DNA of 21,836 bases from Candidatus Wallbacteria bacterium (GCA_028711905.1 JAQTRI010000009.1:1-21836), one strand, 5' to 3'. Positions 1 to 9,977 are shown, numbered from the stretch's first letter. Numbers and translations: made by a program. The notes: generated by a model not told the origin, from the sequence alone.

Positions 1-2189
1 AGCTCGCGCTCAAACTCGATCACTCCCTGTTCCAGAAGAAGCACCTTGGCAATACCCTTGCGGCTGCGAAAAAGATAAGCCGCATCGTTTTCCAGAAACA
101 GGGAAACAATTTTATTGACGATCATTGCCAGTTCATACCGCGAAGGCTTAAGAAAATCGTCTCGTGCCTTGATTTCGTATTTAGGAACAAAGATCTGCTG
201 CAACCGTTCAACCAGATAACGAGCCCATTCATCGCGAGTAAAGTTCTGGCTGATGCTGTCCAGCCCATAAAAATCAGCATCCTCCACCAGTGGGATCAGT
301 TCACTGGGTAACGGCTCGGGGGTCTTTCCTTCCACAAGAACGGCATCTTTTCTGCTCAATTTGATTTCGATTTCAGAATCCAGCGAGTCCCCTGTGGTAA
401 AAACAATCTTCGTCTCTTTAAGCGAGTTTCCGCTGCGATCTTTAATGCCAGGGCCAAGCACTACTCTTACCTCTCGCTGCGGCATAAAAATAGAATTTGG
501 GGTCAGAGTTAATTTTTTGTACTCATAGTCATAGATAATGCCGACCTGATAATCCATGTCGCCCTGTTTAATCGTGATGTTCTGCGGAACAAGTGTCTTT
601 TCCTCGAGTTCCTTGCTGAAAATGAATGATATTCTTGTGTCCAGAGCTACTCCCTTGAATCCGTCAACCGGAAAATAATCAATTATATCCAGGGGAGTGC
701 TATCCTGGGGCAATTCCCTTTCACGGATTTCCTGAAGCGGCGCTACCAGTGGAACACCTGTGATTTCAGCCAGTTCAGCCTCAAGCCTGTTGGCATCATC
801 CAGCGGCGGAGACTTGACCAGATCTCTGGCCTGGTCTTCACGAATCACCACTGTGACGAACCCGATGTTCCTGCCTTCCACAAGGGCATTGCCGCTCAAA
901 TCAGTGATCTGCTTTTTTACAGTCATGCGATAGTGACAATTCGGTCGCAGCTCGGATTTAGGCTTTAATTCAACCACGGTTCCACTTTCATCAAATTCAA
1001 TCCCGCATTCAACAATGACATCGGCATCCGTCAGTATTACGCCCTCATTCAAGGTCAGCTTCGCCACCGGCTCGGTAAACCGCAATACTACCGGGGCGTT
1101 TAAGGGAATATCAGATGCCCCGTCAGCGGGAGAAAACTCGACCAGTTCCGGGGGAGTGGTGTCTCCAAGCCTGCGGGTACGGAATTTTATGCGCGCCGGT
1201 TTGATTTTGTTCCCTGAAAGATCGCTGAATCCACCAATCACCAGCTGGTAATCCGTGTCCTCTTTCAATTCTTTTTCAGGTATGCCTCTGATTTCAGAAA
1301 TAACCGGGTTGTACGAAATGCGACAGAGCACTCTTTCCTTATCTGTTTCCAGGTACATGTTATCAGGTGAAAGAGATGATTCTCCCAGCATCTCAGTGAC
1401 CTTGACGATGATTTCTACTGTATTCTCGACCTCAAGCTGCCCGTCTCTCGGCAGAGTCGCTAAAATCTCCGGCGCGGTTCTGTCCGGCTCTTTTTCAGTC
1501 GTGAATTCAAGCACATGGTCCTCTGCCAGGTGATTCCCGGACAGATCACAGATCTGCTTCTGAATAATCAATCTATATGTCGTTTCATACTCAAGATCAC
1601 CGCTAACCTTCACCAGTAGAAGTTGCTTTTCCTTCAGGTATTCCACCTTGATCGGACGGCTTTTTTTCCCGCCCTGCAGACGCACAGCCCCTTCCAGGCT
1701 TTTCGTGTCAACCGCTTCGGAAAAGACCACCTGTATTTCGGCAATAACCGGAATATTCGAACTGCCGGGTTCCGGAAAACAGCTCGCTATTTGAGGGATT
1801 ACCAGATCTTTCTTTCTGCCTGTATCAAAAGCAGCAACATAATCCCGCGCCAGCCGGCTTCCGTCCATCCCGCGAACTCCGGCAAAGACCTTCAACACAT
1901 ACTGCTCACCCTTTTCCAGCCGTCCCTGGGGTTTGAAAACAATTCTTTTCAAATCCGGAAGATAAGACACCTTTCCAGTCAGTTCATAGGAAGAACCGAC
2001 AAGGGCAACCGAGTAATCATCAACTGTGTACTGATCAAGTTCCTGGTTGAATTCAATATAAATCACAGTGTCCAGCGCCACATCTTCCTGGCCCCGCGCA
2101 GGCACACTGGAGACAACGGACAATGTTGCGGCCTGTGCTACAAACCCGCACAGGAAGAGAAACACACTCAGCTTGCACTTATTCCACAT
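1..2189 (-). CDS. Secreted multi-Ig-domain protein with C-terminal SLH-like segment (3' end outside window)
   Basis: The frame is open from the ATG at 2189 to the left edge (729 codons, no stop), so the C-terminus is missing. Residues 1-20 form a signal peptide ending FVAQA. Five SbsA/Big_5-type Ig-like domains of about 105 residues follow, with the family's marks: an FSE/FTEP-type strand, 'D.SGN' near the end, and 'D.T.PP' joints. A charged, probably helical linker of about 45 residues separates domains 4 and 5. From about residue 648 the sequence resembles one SLH repeat: a DEWARYLVERL start and SRYELAMIV end, with the Trp-to-Arg spacing of the family but without the usual GYPDGTF loop. In SLH-porins such a motif precedes an outer-membrane barrel, so the missing part may be a barrel (inference). 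It overlaps the upstream Ig gene by 11 bp, with a weak GGGTGG ribosome site. Confidence 0.85.
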   Translation of the reverse strand, partial: MWNKCKLSVFLFLCGFVAQAATLSVVSSVPARGQEDVALDTVIYIEFNQELDQYTVDDYSVALVGSSYELTGKVSYLPDLKRIVFKPQGRLEKGEQYVLKVFAGVRGMDGSRLARDYVAAFDTGRKKDLVIPQIASCFPEPGSSNIPVIAEIQVVFSEAVDTKSLEGAVRLQGGKKSRPIKVEYLKEKQLLLVKVSGDLEYETTYRLIIQKQICDLSGNHLAEDHVLEFTTEKEPDRTAPEILATLPRDGQLEVENTVEIIVKVTEMLGESSLSPDNMYLETDKERVLCRISYNPVISEIRGIPEKELKEDTDYQLVIGGFSDLSGNKIKPARIKFRTRRLGDTTPPELVEFSPADGASDIPLNAPVVLRFTEPVAKLTLNEGVILTDADVIVECGIEFDESGTVVELKPKSELRPNCHYRMTVKKQITDLSGNALVEGRNIGFVTVVIREDQARDLVKSPPLDDANRLEAELAEITGVPLVAPLQEIRERELPQDSTPLDIIDYFPVDGFKGVALDTRISFIFSKELEEKTLVPQNITIKQGDMDYQVGIIYDYEYKKLTLTPNSIFMPQREVRVVLGPGIKDRSGNSLKETKIVFTTGDSLDSEIEIKLSRKDAVLVEGKTPEPLPSELIPLVEDADFYGLDSISQNFTRDEWARYLVERLQQIFVPKYEIKARDDFLKPSRYELAMIVNKIVSLFLENDAAYLFRSRKGIAKVLLLEQGVIEFERE

Positions 2190-4704
2190 AAAATTCCACC
2201 CTGTAATCCTTGTCCAGCTGTCTCCCTCTCGTGTCCTGCACACTTGTGGTAACTGAGAAACTGTACTTTTCTCCGGATTTAAGCTCTGCTTCGGGCCGGA
2301 AAAAAGCCTTGCGCAGGGAACCAAGATACTCAATTACGCCAGGAACCATTTTTCCGTTTTCGTCCATTAGCCTTACTGTGAAAGGGTTAAGGGAAACCGG
2401 GTTCACATCATTGGAAAAATCTATATACAGGTCTTCTCCCGCGGGTACGGTTTCACCATACAGCGGGAAAATGTTGAACACGGAAAGTCGACTGTCCTTA
2501 ACCGCCACTTCAAAGGAAAGTTCCTTTTGTATCAGCGCCTCATTACCTGCGTCATCCTGCACTACGAAACGGCACTGGAGGGTATACATGCCGTATGGCA
2601 ACTCTTCGAGCAGACGATAAACCACCCGATTGGACACCGATGAATACTCGATAATCCCCGGAATGAAACGGCCTTCCTGGCTTTTTACCGTGAGATTGAA
2701 CGGACTGATGTCCCCGGTTCTGATCCTCTCTGAAAAGGTCAGGCTGATCGCGGGTCTGGTCTGGGGAATCACCGCTCCATCAGCAGGGCTTACTGAAAGC
2801 AGAGCCGGAGGGGTTTTGTCGGGCGGATCACCCACTAAAAAACGGACCTTTACAGCCTGCTCCATCCGATTACCGGCCCCATCCTTGATATTGCTTGTCA
2901 AAGCAAATGTAAACCACTGACCTGACGGCAGATCTTTAGCCGGTTTAAAATAAACCTCGAATTTTTCCGGGTTATATGAAATGTTGCCCGGAATATTATA
3001 CTCTCCGTCATTAAGAATGATAGTGAAGGAGTTAAGCGTGGATTCATCCATTTTTTCGCTGAATACAGCAGAGAGCACCGGCCTGCCGGCGACTCCGATC
3101 TGACCGTTGAGAGGTGATGTCGCCACCACTTCCGGGGGGGCGATGTCAGGGGGCGGATCGATCTTGAAAGAATACCGGTAAATCGTGGGAAGTCCATTAT
3201 CAGAATTGTCCCTGACCCCGTTCATGATCATAACGAAGTATTTTCTGGAATATTCAAGGTTACACTCCGGCTGGAAACGGACCAGATTGTCGGCATCATC
3301 ATATTCCACACGACCAGGAACGGGTGTTTCACCATTCATCAGGAGAAAATTGAACTGGTTGACCGTATCCTTCCTGAGCGGCTTGTTGAAGCGGAAATGC
3401 AGCACCGCGTCCACCGGTACCCCTTCAGCGTCAGGGGCCGGAAACGACTCGATCAGCCTGGGCAGCACATATGCGTCTGCAGGCACCAGTTTTTTCCCGG
3501 ATTTCACAGTGCGGATTTCGCTGTGAACATCAATTTCCTCATAAGGAGGCCGCGCCGGTTCCATAAGGCTGGATTTCCCCTGAACCGGAGCTGTAACAAG
3601 CTTAATATCAGAAGCCGTGCGGAAAGAAATCCGGCATTCCTCGCCAAGGCAGCTGCCGGAATCCCCGCGAATGGTCTCTTTCAGAACCACTGTAAAATCC
3701 CTGTTGACCGGCAGAATCTCAGCCGGCTGGATTACCAGACACTTCCGGTCGTCAGCAAGAAAATGGTTGCACCAGACAGCCTGTTCTCCATCTTTCAGCT
3801 GAACAGTGAAACGGTTGACGGTCTCAGCCTCAACGCCTTCGTTAAAAAAGACCACGATCTTGACATTCGGATCGACTTCCACTCCCCCGTCAACAGGAAA
3901 AGTCCTGGTGATTACAAGAGTATTCGACAGATCCTTTTCCCTGGTTTTGAAAGTAGTCACAAGAGTCTGGTCCAGAAACTTACCGCTTTTGGATGCGATC
4001 AGGTTAGAGATGTTCAATGTGTATCTGGCTCCAAAGAACAGCCTCTCAAGCGGGAAAAAACTTACTGCAGTATCGTTTTCAGATAATTCCAGCCTGCCGG
4101 TCACAATCTCGCTGCCGGTTCTCAGGATTACCGTGTATTTGTTGATCCCGGCTGGTTCCAGTTGTTCGCTGAAACGCACTTTTATCACCTGAGTCACTGG
4201 GACTTCTTCGCTCTGCGAACCTGGAGTGATGGAAACTATCGTGAACGGTTCCACAACTGGCGCGGGTTCTTCCGCTGCCAAAGGTGCTTTTTCCTCATAC
4301 TTGCCAAGCGCATCCTTAGCCAGCCTGGCATAATCGACATCAGTGCCAACCGTAAAGATCCATTCAAGGTTTTTACCGATTCTGGTCCCATCGATGTTCC
4401 TGATTGTTCCGGAGATCGTTGCTTTGTAAGTCTGGCCGCGCTCCAGCGGAGCCAGCGGCTGAAAAACAATTTTCCTCTCCCCGCTCTGGTACCTGACCTC
4501 TCCCCTCAGGTCAGACCGCCCGTCATTGAGAGTCACGGTAAAACTATTGACATCCGCAGGATTGAGGTCTGTATCAACTGTCGCGAACGCCTCAGCGACC
4601 CATGCCAGCATCTGCCTGTTTCCCGGGAAGGTATCAACAAGTTCTGCCCCCTGGCATGCCCGGGTCATTGCCAGCACAACAATTATGACCTGCGCAATCC
4701 TCAC
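2179..4704 (-). CDS. Secreted protein with seven tandem Ig-like (Big_5-type) domains
   Basis: 841 aa. A GTG start at 4704 is chosen because AGGGAGG lies 6 bases upstream and because GTGA overlaps the stop of the preceding gene. A hydrophobic signal peptide spans about residues 1-20. Seven Ig-like domains lie at roughly 21-119, 153-254, 263-365, 415-516, 524-625, 633-735 and 741-841. Two non-Ig linkers interrupt them: an acidic Ala/Pro-rich one at about 120-152 and a longer one at about 366-414. The last domain runs to the end, so no anchor is visible in this protein. The family is common in surface-layer and adhesion proteins, where the domains act as structural spacers. No enzymatic domain is seen. 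Probable role: secreted or periplasmic fibre or scaffold component made with its two neighbours (inference). Confidence 0.88.
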   Translation of the reverse strand: MRIAQVIIVVLAMTRACQGAELVDTFPGNRQMLAWVAEAFATVDTDLNPADVNSFTVTLNDGRSDLRGEVRYQSGERKIVFQPLAPLERGQTYKATISGTIRNIDGTRIGKNLEWIFTVGTDVDYARLAKDALGKYEEKAPLAAEEPAPVVEPFTIVSITPGSQSEEVPVTQVIKVRFSEQLEPAGINKYTVILRTGSEIVTGRLELSENDTAVSFFPLERLFFGARYTLNISNLIASKSGKFLDQTLVTTFKTREKDLSNTLVITRTFPVDGGVEVDPNVKIVVFFNEGVEAETVNRFTVQLKDGEQAVWCNHFLADDRKCLVIQPAEILPVNRDFTVVLKETIRGDSGSCLGEECRISFRTASDIKLVTAPVQGKSSLMEPARPPYEEIDVHSEIRTVKSGKKLVPADAYVLPRLIESFPAPDAEGVPVDAVLHFRFNKPLRKDTVNQFNFLLMNGETPVPGRVEYDDADNLVRFQPECNLEYSRKYFVMIMNGVRDNSDNGLPTIYRYSFKIDPPPDIAPPEVVATSPLNGQIGVAGRPVLSAVFSEKMDESTLNSFTIILNDGEYNIPGNISYNPEKFEVYFKPAKDLPSGQWFTFALTSNIKDGAGNRMEQAVKVRFLVGDPPDKTPPALLSVSPADGAVIPQTRPAISLTFSERIRTGDISPFNLTVKSQEGRFIPGIIEYSSVSNRVVYRLLEELPYGMYTLQCRFVVQDDAGNEALIQKELSFEVAVKDSRLSVFNIFPLYGETVPAGEDLYIDFSNDVNPVSLNPFTVRLMDENGKMVPGVIEYLGSLRKAFFRPEAELKSGEKYSFSVTTSVQDTRGRQLDKDYRVEFYVE

Positions 4705-7700
4705 AGTGAGCCTCCCTGATCGTAATCAATAACTGTAAAATTCCAGCTTACCGTGTCATTGACTGGAATTCCGTTGGCTCCACGAATTCCCTTAGTCAGA
4801 GTTGCCGTATAGATCTTACCGCGGGCCAAAGTGGTTTCCGGGAAAAATTCAACCCGTTTCAGAGCGGAGTTGTATGACACCCGCCCGGAGATGTTACGAC
4901 TCTCATCGCGGACAAAGAATGTATACTGATTGAGCGAGCGCTGATCAATTTCACCGGAGAAGGTAGCGCAGATTATCGCGTTAGTGCCGATCTTGCGCGA
5001 ATTCGGCTCAGGGCTCAGAAGCACCGCCCTCGGTGCAGTCCGATCAACAGGGTTGCCCACATAGAAGAAATAGCTCTTGGGGTTTTCCAATCCGTTTCCT
5101 GCTGTGTCAGTAATACCGTTAGTGACAGTCACTGTACATTTTTCACCTTCTGCAAGGTCTTTTTTCTGATATACGACAACAGCTCTCTCCAGCGGAGAAT
5201 ATGACAGCTGGACAGGCATGATCTCTTCCCCGCATCGCATGATCACTGTAAAGCTGTTGATACTCTCTTCCTTCAACTGCTCGGAGAAGAAAAGCTTGAT
5301 CTCCTGTCTTGCCACATTGCCTGTGCTGCCGGCAGCCGGCTGGTAGTTTACTAATCGCGGAGGAACCATGTCCGGCGGAATGCGCGTGGTGAACTCCACA
5401 ATTGTAGTGCCGGACAAAGGATTGCCGGCTAAGTCCCGCAAGCCGTCGGTAATGATGAAATGATATGTTCTATTGTATTCCAGGGCATTGACCGGGACAA
5501 ACTCCAGACAATTTTTCTGCCGGTCGAAATTCAGGCTGCCCGGAATGTAAATTGTCCCGTCAGACAAAGTCACAGTGTTGGAACTGATCGTCTTTCCGTC
5601 GATCGGTTCAGAGAAGAAGGACAGCAGCATCGGCTTGATCGCCACACCGGAGTCTCCGGCATCAGGCACTGTTCTAACTATCTCGGGTCGTTCTGTATCC
5701 GGACGCATGGCTGTGCGGAAACTCACCACCCTGGTCTGGCCGAATCTGTTGCCGGCCGTATCACGCAGGCCAGTAGTAAAATAAACAAAATACTCGCTGT
5801 CGAATTCAAATGGTTTAAGAGGAATGACCGTTACTTTGCGGAAAGCCGGCTCATGCGCAACTTCAACCTCGATTTCGCTCTTGCCTTTCTTAATGATGAC
5901 ATTGCCCCGATTCACGCTTTTGTCTTCCAGTTCCTCTGAGAATATAGCGCTGATTCGAGCGTTCACCGGAACACCTTCCGCTTTGTCCGCGGGATCGATT
6001 ATCTCCAGAAGAGGAGGAACAGTATCCGGTTCACTCTGTGTGCGGAATCCGATAATCTTTGTCGAGGCCAGGCAGTTACGCGCCAGATCTTCGACAGTGG
6101 GTGAAATCACCAGAGAATACTTGGATGCGTAACGCAAGTCGCCGCCAATTGTGGCCAGCAGATGATTGCCCAGGCGATTGTATTTCAGATCCAGAGGAAC
6201 AGTAACGCCCTCCTCGTCTGTCAGCCTGACGGTAAATTCATTCAAAGTCATTTCATTGATCGGTTCGGAAAAATCCACACGCATGGCTGGTCGGATCTCG
6301 ATATCTGAAGCGCTGTCGGCGGGAATTGTGCGAACCACCTCAGGCCGTTTGCCGTCAGGCGCTTTTTCTGTTGAAAACTCGATCCGTTCAAGATTCTGCA
6401 TGCGGTTACCTGCCACATCGGTGAGATCCTGGCTGACCACCATGCAGTAACGCCTGTCGTGAACGAGCGAATCTCTCGGGATGAATTCCACTGCTCTTTC
6501 CCTTTCCAGATATCTGATCTGGCCCCGGACTTTTTCCAGAGCTTCGGTATCTTCCAGATATACGGTAAATTCATTCACCGTATTGTCAGCCAGGGGTTCG
6601 CTGAATATCAGCCTGCAGGAACTGCCGATCGGAACATTGCGGGAATCCTTGTGCGGGTCCTGAGCAATGATCTCCGGAGATATCCTGTCAGGTTCCATCT
6701 CTACCGTGAATGTGATTTCTCTCTCTTCTGGAAGACCGTTCCCGGCCGGATCGCAAATTTTTCCGTCCAGTTTCAGGGTATACATCCTTCCATACAAAAG
6801 TTCTTCTCCCGGTGTCACTAGAAGCTTGGAAATCATGGGGTTATACTCCAGCGACAAAGGAATGACCCCTTCCCCGCACTGCATTTTCACATTGCCTGTC
6901 AGTGATGCAGGCTTGAGCGGCTCAGAAAACTTTACGCTGATCAGGGCGTCTTTCCTGACATTGACAGCGCCATTAACCGGAGAGCTGAATAATACAACCG
7001 GCTGGATGCGGTCAGGCTCGCATTCGGTGCTGAATCGAACGGAAATCGGCTTTTCGAGCTTATTCCCGTATCGATCAGAGACCCCTTCGGTGACCACCAG
7101 ATTGTATTGCGCCTGATACCGCAGCTCGCTCCGCGGACTTACCTGGATTTCGTTCTTATCCTCGTGATAGGACACATCGCAAAGCAGGGTTTCGTCATCC
7201 CGGTAGAGCAGCACACTGTAAATACCCACGGTTTCAGCGTTCAAAGCCTCATCGAAGCACAATGCCATTTTCGCCTGAACCGGTACATCCTTCGCCATAT
7301 GCTCCGGATATGACCTGATCAGCGCCGGAGGAGTCTTGTCCGGCCGCTCTTCGCTGCATACGCTCCAGCTGAAATTGCTCTCCGGCTTGTTGCCATATAA
7401 ATCACTGATATCATTACAGAACACCGTGAGCGTGTACTCGGTTTCATACGGAAGCCGCGTTGTCGGCTGAAAACAGACCGTGGATGGCAGTTTAAGTGTC
7501 ACTTCTCCAGTGACATTTCCTGATTCATTCCTCAGTATGACGGTCGATTCAGATATCAGACCGGCCTTCAAAGGTTCGTTAAATTCAACCTCAAAAAAGA
7601 ATTCGCAAGGCACCATGTCGCTGAAATTCAAACGCTCCACCTTTGGGGGTGAAATATCAGGAGCGTTTCCGGTGACAAAAGAAAAAACGCTTCTGTTCAG

Positions 7701-9056
7701 AAAATTACCGGACATGTCGGTGATGTTGCTGCTCATAACCACGGTGTATTCCGTATGCCAGTCAAGCGGCGAAAGCGGCTGGATATGGATGGAAAGATCG
7801 TCATCGAAATAATCAATGCGCGCTTTTACCGGGGCTTCCTGAGCGCAATCCTGCAGCGATACATTGAGTCCATTGACTGTTTCCGGTTTGATCTTTTCGC
7901 TCAACCAGACCTTGACAGGCGCAGAAGAAATTACTCCTGTCGCGCCGTTTTCCGGCAAAGTCCTCAATAACTGCGGAGGAGTACGGTCTTTGTCAGGAGC
8001 CACTGTGAATGAAACCAGTTTCTCCCCGGCTTCATTCCCGCTCAGATCCTTCAGACCCTTGATCACAGCCTGATATTCACCGGCATCCAGAGCATCGGCT
8101 GGTCGTAGTTCAAGGGAATGATAGCGATTATCGTACTCCAGTTGAACAGGAACTCTTTTCCCGGCAAATGTCAGAAAAACATTGGACGGTTTTATGGTCT
8201 CCATATCCAGTTCCTCGGAAAATTCAAAAACAATCCTGGTGCCGGATGAAACTTCCTGCGCACCATCCGGCGGAGACAATTTGACTAAACCCGGGGCAGT
8301 CAGATCAATTGTCCTGAAGGTTAACTTCGTTGGATTGGAAACAAGGACTCCCTGGAGATCCCTGATTCCTTCCTTGATCTCCAGCTGATATTCACATCCT
8401 TCTTCCAGCTTTTCCGGCTTGAAATAAAGTTTTTTTGAATCGGATAACCAGCGATAACCTCCCGGGACAATCGCCCTGTCCGGAAGACGGAAAAGAACCA
8501 CTGTGAATTTATTCAGGCTCGATGGCAGCATGTGCTTGTTAAAACTGATCGCGACATCCGTGTTCAACGGCACCTGTTCGGCATTGGGCATAGGATGTGT
8601 CATGATCACTTTCGGGATAATTCCATTCTCAACTCCCACGCCGGAAACAGGTTCCACTTCAGGAACAGTGCGGAAATTGAGCTTGTGATTGATTTTCATT
8701 GGATAGCCCAGCTGGCTCTTCAAAAGATATCCGGCTACAATCAGGGTATACTGCGTATTCCAGTCCAGTCTGGATCTGGGTTTAACCAGCGCGCACTTTC
8801 TTTCGTCATCATAAATTACGGACACCGATAAATCTCCCCCATACTGATCGGTCAGCGAAAAAGCTGCTTCCTTGACTGTATCCGCGCTCATGTGCTGGTT
8901 GAAAAAGACCTTGATCAGACCATCAGGAAGAGCTCTGGCGTCACCTTCGCCGGGAGAAGTAGTGAAAACCTCAGGATAAGTGCCTGCAACCAGTTGAAAC
9001 CAGGTCGCAAGCAACAAGGCAAAGAGGAAGGCTTGTTTCAGGCTTTTCCGTCCCAT
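4701..9056 (-). CDS. Giant secreted protein with thirteen tandem Ig-like (Big_5-type) domains
   Basis: 1451 aa. ATG at 9056 is the only usable start: no other start codon lies in frame before an upstream stop at 9102-9104. No good Shine-Dalgarno is seen. Residues 1-25 are a signal peptide ending LVAG. The rest is thirteen consecutive domains of about 108 residues with almost no linker. Each follows one template: a 'PxxGA..V' entry, an FSE strand, a 'TVN.FTV' strand, a 'Y.P..L.Y...Y' strand pair, 'DLAGN', and a 'PD.TPP' joint to the next. The repeats are strongly diverged, with no near-identical copies, so the array is old. No SLH, sortase or autotransporter anchor is seen. It is the first of three Ig-array genes, 81 bp after prmA. 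Likely an elongated periplasmic or cell-surface structural protein; the binding partner is unknown. Confidence 0.9.
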   Translation of the reverse strand: MGRKSLKQAFLFALLLATWFQLVAGTYPEVFTTSPGEGDARALPDGLIKVFFNQHMSADTVKEAAFSLTDQYGGDLSVSVIYDDERKCALVKPRSRLDWNTQYTLIVAGYLLKSQLGYPMKINHKLNFRTVPEVEPVSGVGVENGIIPKVIMTHPMPNAEQVPLNTDVAISFNKHMLPSSLNKFTVVLFRLPDRAIVPGGYRWLSDSKKLYFKPEKLEEGCEYQLEIKEGIRDLQGVLVSNPTKLTFRTIDLTAPGLVKLSPPDGAQEVSSGTRIVFEFSEELDMETIKPSNVFLTFAGKRVPVQLEYDNRYHSLELRPADALDAGEYQAVIKGLKDLSGNEAGEKLVSFTVAPDKDRTPPQLLRTLPENGATGVISSAPVKVWLSEKIKPETVNGLNVSLQDCAQEAPVKARIDYFDDDLSIHIQPLSPLDWHTEYTVVMSSNITDMSGNFLNRSVFSFVTGNAPDISPPKVERLNFSDMVPCEFFFEVEFNEPLKAGLISESTVILRNESGNVTGEVTLKLPSTVCFQPTTRLPYETEYTLTVFCNDISDLYGNKPESNFSWSVCSEERPDKTPPALIRSYPEHMAKDVPVQAKMALCFDEALNAETVGIYSVLLYRDDETLLCDVSYHEDKNEIQVSPRSELRYQAQYNLVVTEGVSDRYGNKLEKPISVRFSTECEPDRIQPVVLFSSPVNGAVNVRKDALISVKFSEPLKPASLTGNVKMQCGEGVIPLSLEYNPMISKLLVTPGEELLYGRMYTLKLDGKICDPAGNGLPEEREITFTVEMEPDRISPEIIAQDPHKDSRNVPIGSSCRLIFSEPLADNTVNEFTVYLEDTEALEKVRGQIRYLERERAVEFIPRDSLVHDRRYCMVVSQDLTDVAGNRMQNLERIEFSTEKAPDGKRPEVVRTIPADSASDIEIRPAMRVDFSEPINEMTLNEFTVRLTDEEGVTVPLDLKYNRLGNHLLATIGGDLRYASKYSLVISPTVEDLARNCLASTKIIGFRTQSEPDTVPPLLEIIDPADKAEGVPVNARISAIFSEELEDKSVNRGNVIIKKGKSEIEVEVAHEPAFRKVTVIPLKPFEFDSEYFVYFTTGLRDTAGNRFGQTRVVSFRTAMRPDTERPEIVRTVPDAGDSGVAIKPMLLSFFSEPIDGKTISSNTVTLSDGTIYIPGSLNFDRQKNCLEFVPVNALEYNRTYHFIITDGLRDLAGNPLSGTTIVEFTTRIPPDMVPPRLVNYQPAAGSTGNVARQEIKLFFSEQLKEESINSFTVIMRCGEEIMPVQLSYSPLERAVVVYQKKDLAEGEKCTVTVTNGITDTAGNGLENPKSYFFYVGNPVDRTAPRAVLLSPEPNSRKIGTNAIICATFSGEIDQRSLNQYTFFVRDESRNISGRVSYNSALKRVEFFPETTLARGKIYTATLTKGIRGANGIPVNDTVSWNFTVIDYDQGGSL
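4711..4717 (-). promoter_or_regulatory. Ribosome-binding site deciding the GTG start at 4704
   Basis: AGGGAGG on the minus strand, 6 bases before GTG. It lies inside the last codons of the 13-domain gene. This supports GTG as the true start of the 7-domain protein and translational coupling of the two genes. Confidence 0.75.
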
Positions 9057-9137
9057 ATATGTGAGATATTTCGGACGAATACTGGTTTGAGTTAGATGTG
9101 ATCAGACCGCTGTACCAAACAGTTCGAAAACCGAAAA
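9057..9137. other. 81-bp spacer between prmA and the Ig-array genes
   Basis: This is the only real gap in the minus-strand run 1-10600. I see no stem followed by a T-tract, and no convincing -35/-10 pair. There is only a short near-palindrome of the TTCG/CGAA kind close to the 9056 start codon. The Ig-array genes may therefore be co-transcribed with prmA, or have a promoter I cannot recognise. Confidence 0.4.
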
Positions 9138-9977
9138 CTATTCGCTCTGCCTCTTGCGGCCGAAAAAAGCCAGCCAGTCATTTTTTTTCAGGCACTCGAG
9201 CTCAAGAAAATCGAAAATTTCAATGAATTCCGGACCCTGGTCGCTGGTGATTCCGGAAAAAGCGAGCCAGGCTCCCTGCCCGGCAAGAGCAAAAAACTCC
9301 TTTCTGTATTCAGTGAGCACGCTTAGAATGATATTGGCAAAAACAAAATTCCATTCACAGGACTTCATCCTGGCAAGATCGGTCAGCTGAAATTCTATCC
9401 CCGGGCCGCCACCGTTCAGATTCAGGTTGTGTCTTGCGTTTTCCACTGCCAGAGGATCGTTATCGATGCCAAGAACCTTTGCGGCTCCGGACATTTTGGA
9501 TGCAAGCGAAAGGACCCCGGTCCCGCACCCGACATCCAGCACCGACCTCCCGGCAAAATCCATGCCTGACATGATTTCCAGCATCAGGGCCGTTGTTTCG
9601 TGCTGTCCTGTACCAAAAGCCTGTCCCGGGAGAAGGTAGATACTTTTCCCTTGTGCCTGATCATCAAGCCCACCCATTAGATGCTCAGGTATCACCCGGA
9701 ACCGCCCGCACTGCAACGGACGGAAATCGCCGTGCAGCTTTGTGCTCCAGTAATCTTCGATTTCCTCGATGTTAAATGAACACCCCGGGTAGCGCGCTTC
9801 AAGCAGCAGTGGCACCTGGTCGATTCCCGGATAATCATGCGGCAGGTAAAAAGAAATTCGGGATTTTTCCCGCAGGTATTCTACAATCGGGGAACCCAGA
9901 AACAGCAAACTCATATCTTGTGTGATTTCAGGTTCTTTTTCAGCGGGAATTTCTGTAAATAAAAGATAATACTTCAT
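9138..9977 (-). CDS. prmA: Ribosomal protein L11 methyltransferase
   Basis: 279 aa, close to the usual PrmA length of about 290. PrmA is a cytoplasmic SAM-dependent enzyme that methylates ribosomal protein uL11. The N-terminal third is the L11-recognition domain, ending with the typical 'EDYW' and later 'I.P' segments. The family motif FGTGQHETT (121-129; usual form FGTG.H.TT) precedes SAM motif I, DVGCGTG (148-154). IDNDPLAVENARHN (171-184) is the acidic-loop motif, and ANIIL (214-218) matches the family's ANI(L) catalytic-loop motif. The start at 9977 makes an ATGA overlap with the upstream gene and has no Shine-Dalgarno of its own, so it is probably translated by coupling. Confidence 0.93.
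   Translation of the reverse strand: MKYYLLFTEIPAEKEPEITQDMSLLFLGSPIVEYLREKSRISFYLPHDYPGIDQVPLLLEARYPGCSFNIEEIEDYWSTKLHGDFRPLQCGRFRVIPEHLMGGLDDQAQGKSIYLLPGQAFGTGQHETTALMLEIMSGMDFAGRSVLDVGCGTGVLSLASKMSGAAKVLGIDNDPLAVENARHNLNLNGGGPGIEFQLTDLARMKSCEWNFVFANIILSVLTEYRKEFFALAGQGAWLAFSGITSDQGPEFIEIFDFLELECLKKNDWLAFFGRKRQSE

Noticed and set aside
4162..4719. 185-codon plus-strand frame across the junction of two Ig-array genes
   Set aside because: It reads antisense to conserved Ig domains and to the ribosome site at 4711-4717, and shows no recognisable family.
4704..9056. Tandem nucleotide repeats or a recombining repeat array
   Set aside because: The repeats are clear only at protein level; I see no long identical nucleotide copies, so this is an old domain array rather than an active repeat locus.
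1015..9095. Many plus-strand open frames of 60-229 codons opposite the Ig-array genes
   Set aside because: They are antisense shadows: low-complexity, basic or Ser-rich translations without domains or ribosome sites, lying opposite continuous, well-supported minus-strand genes.
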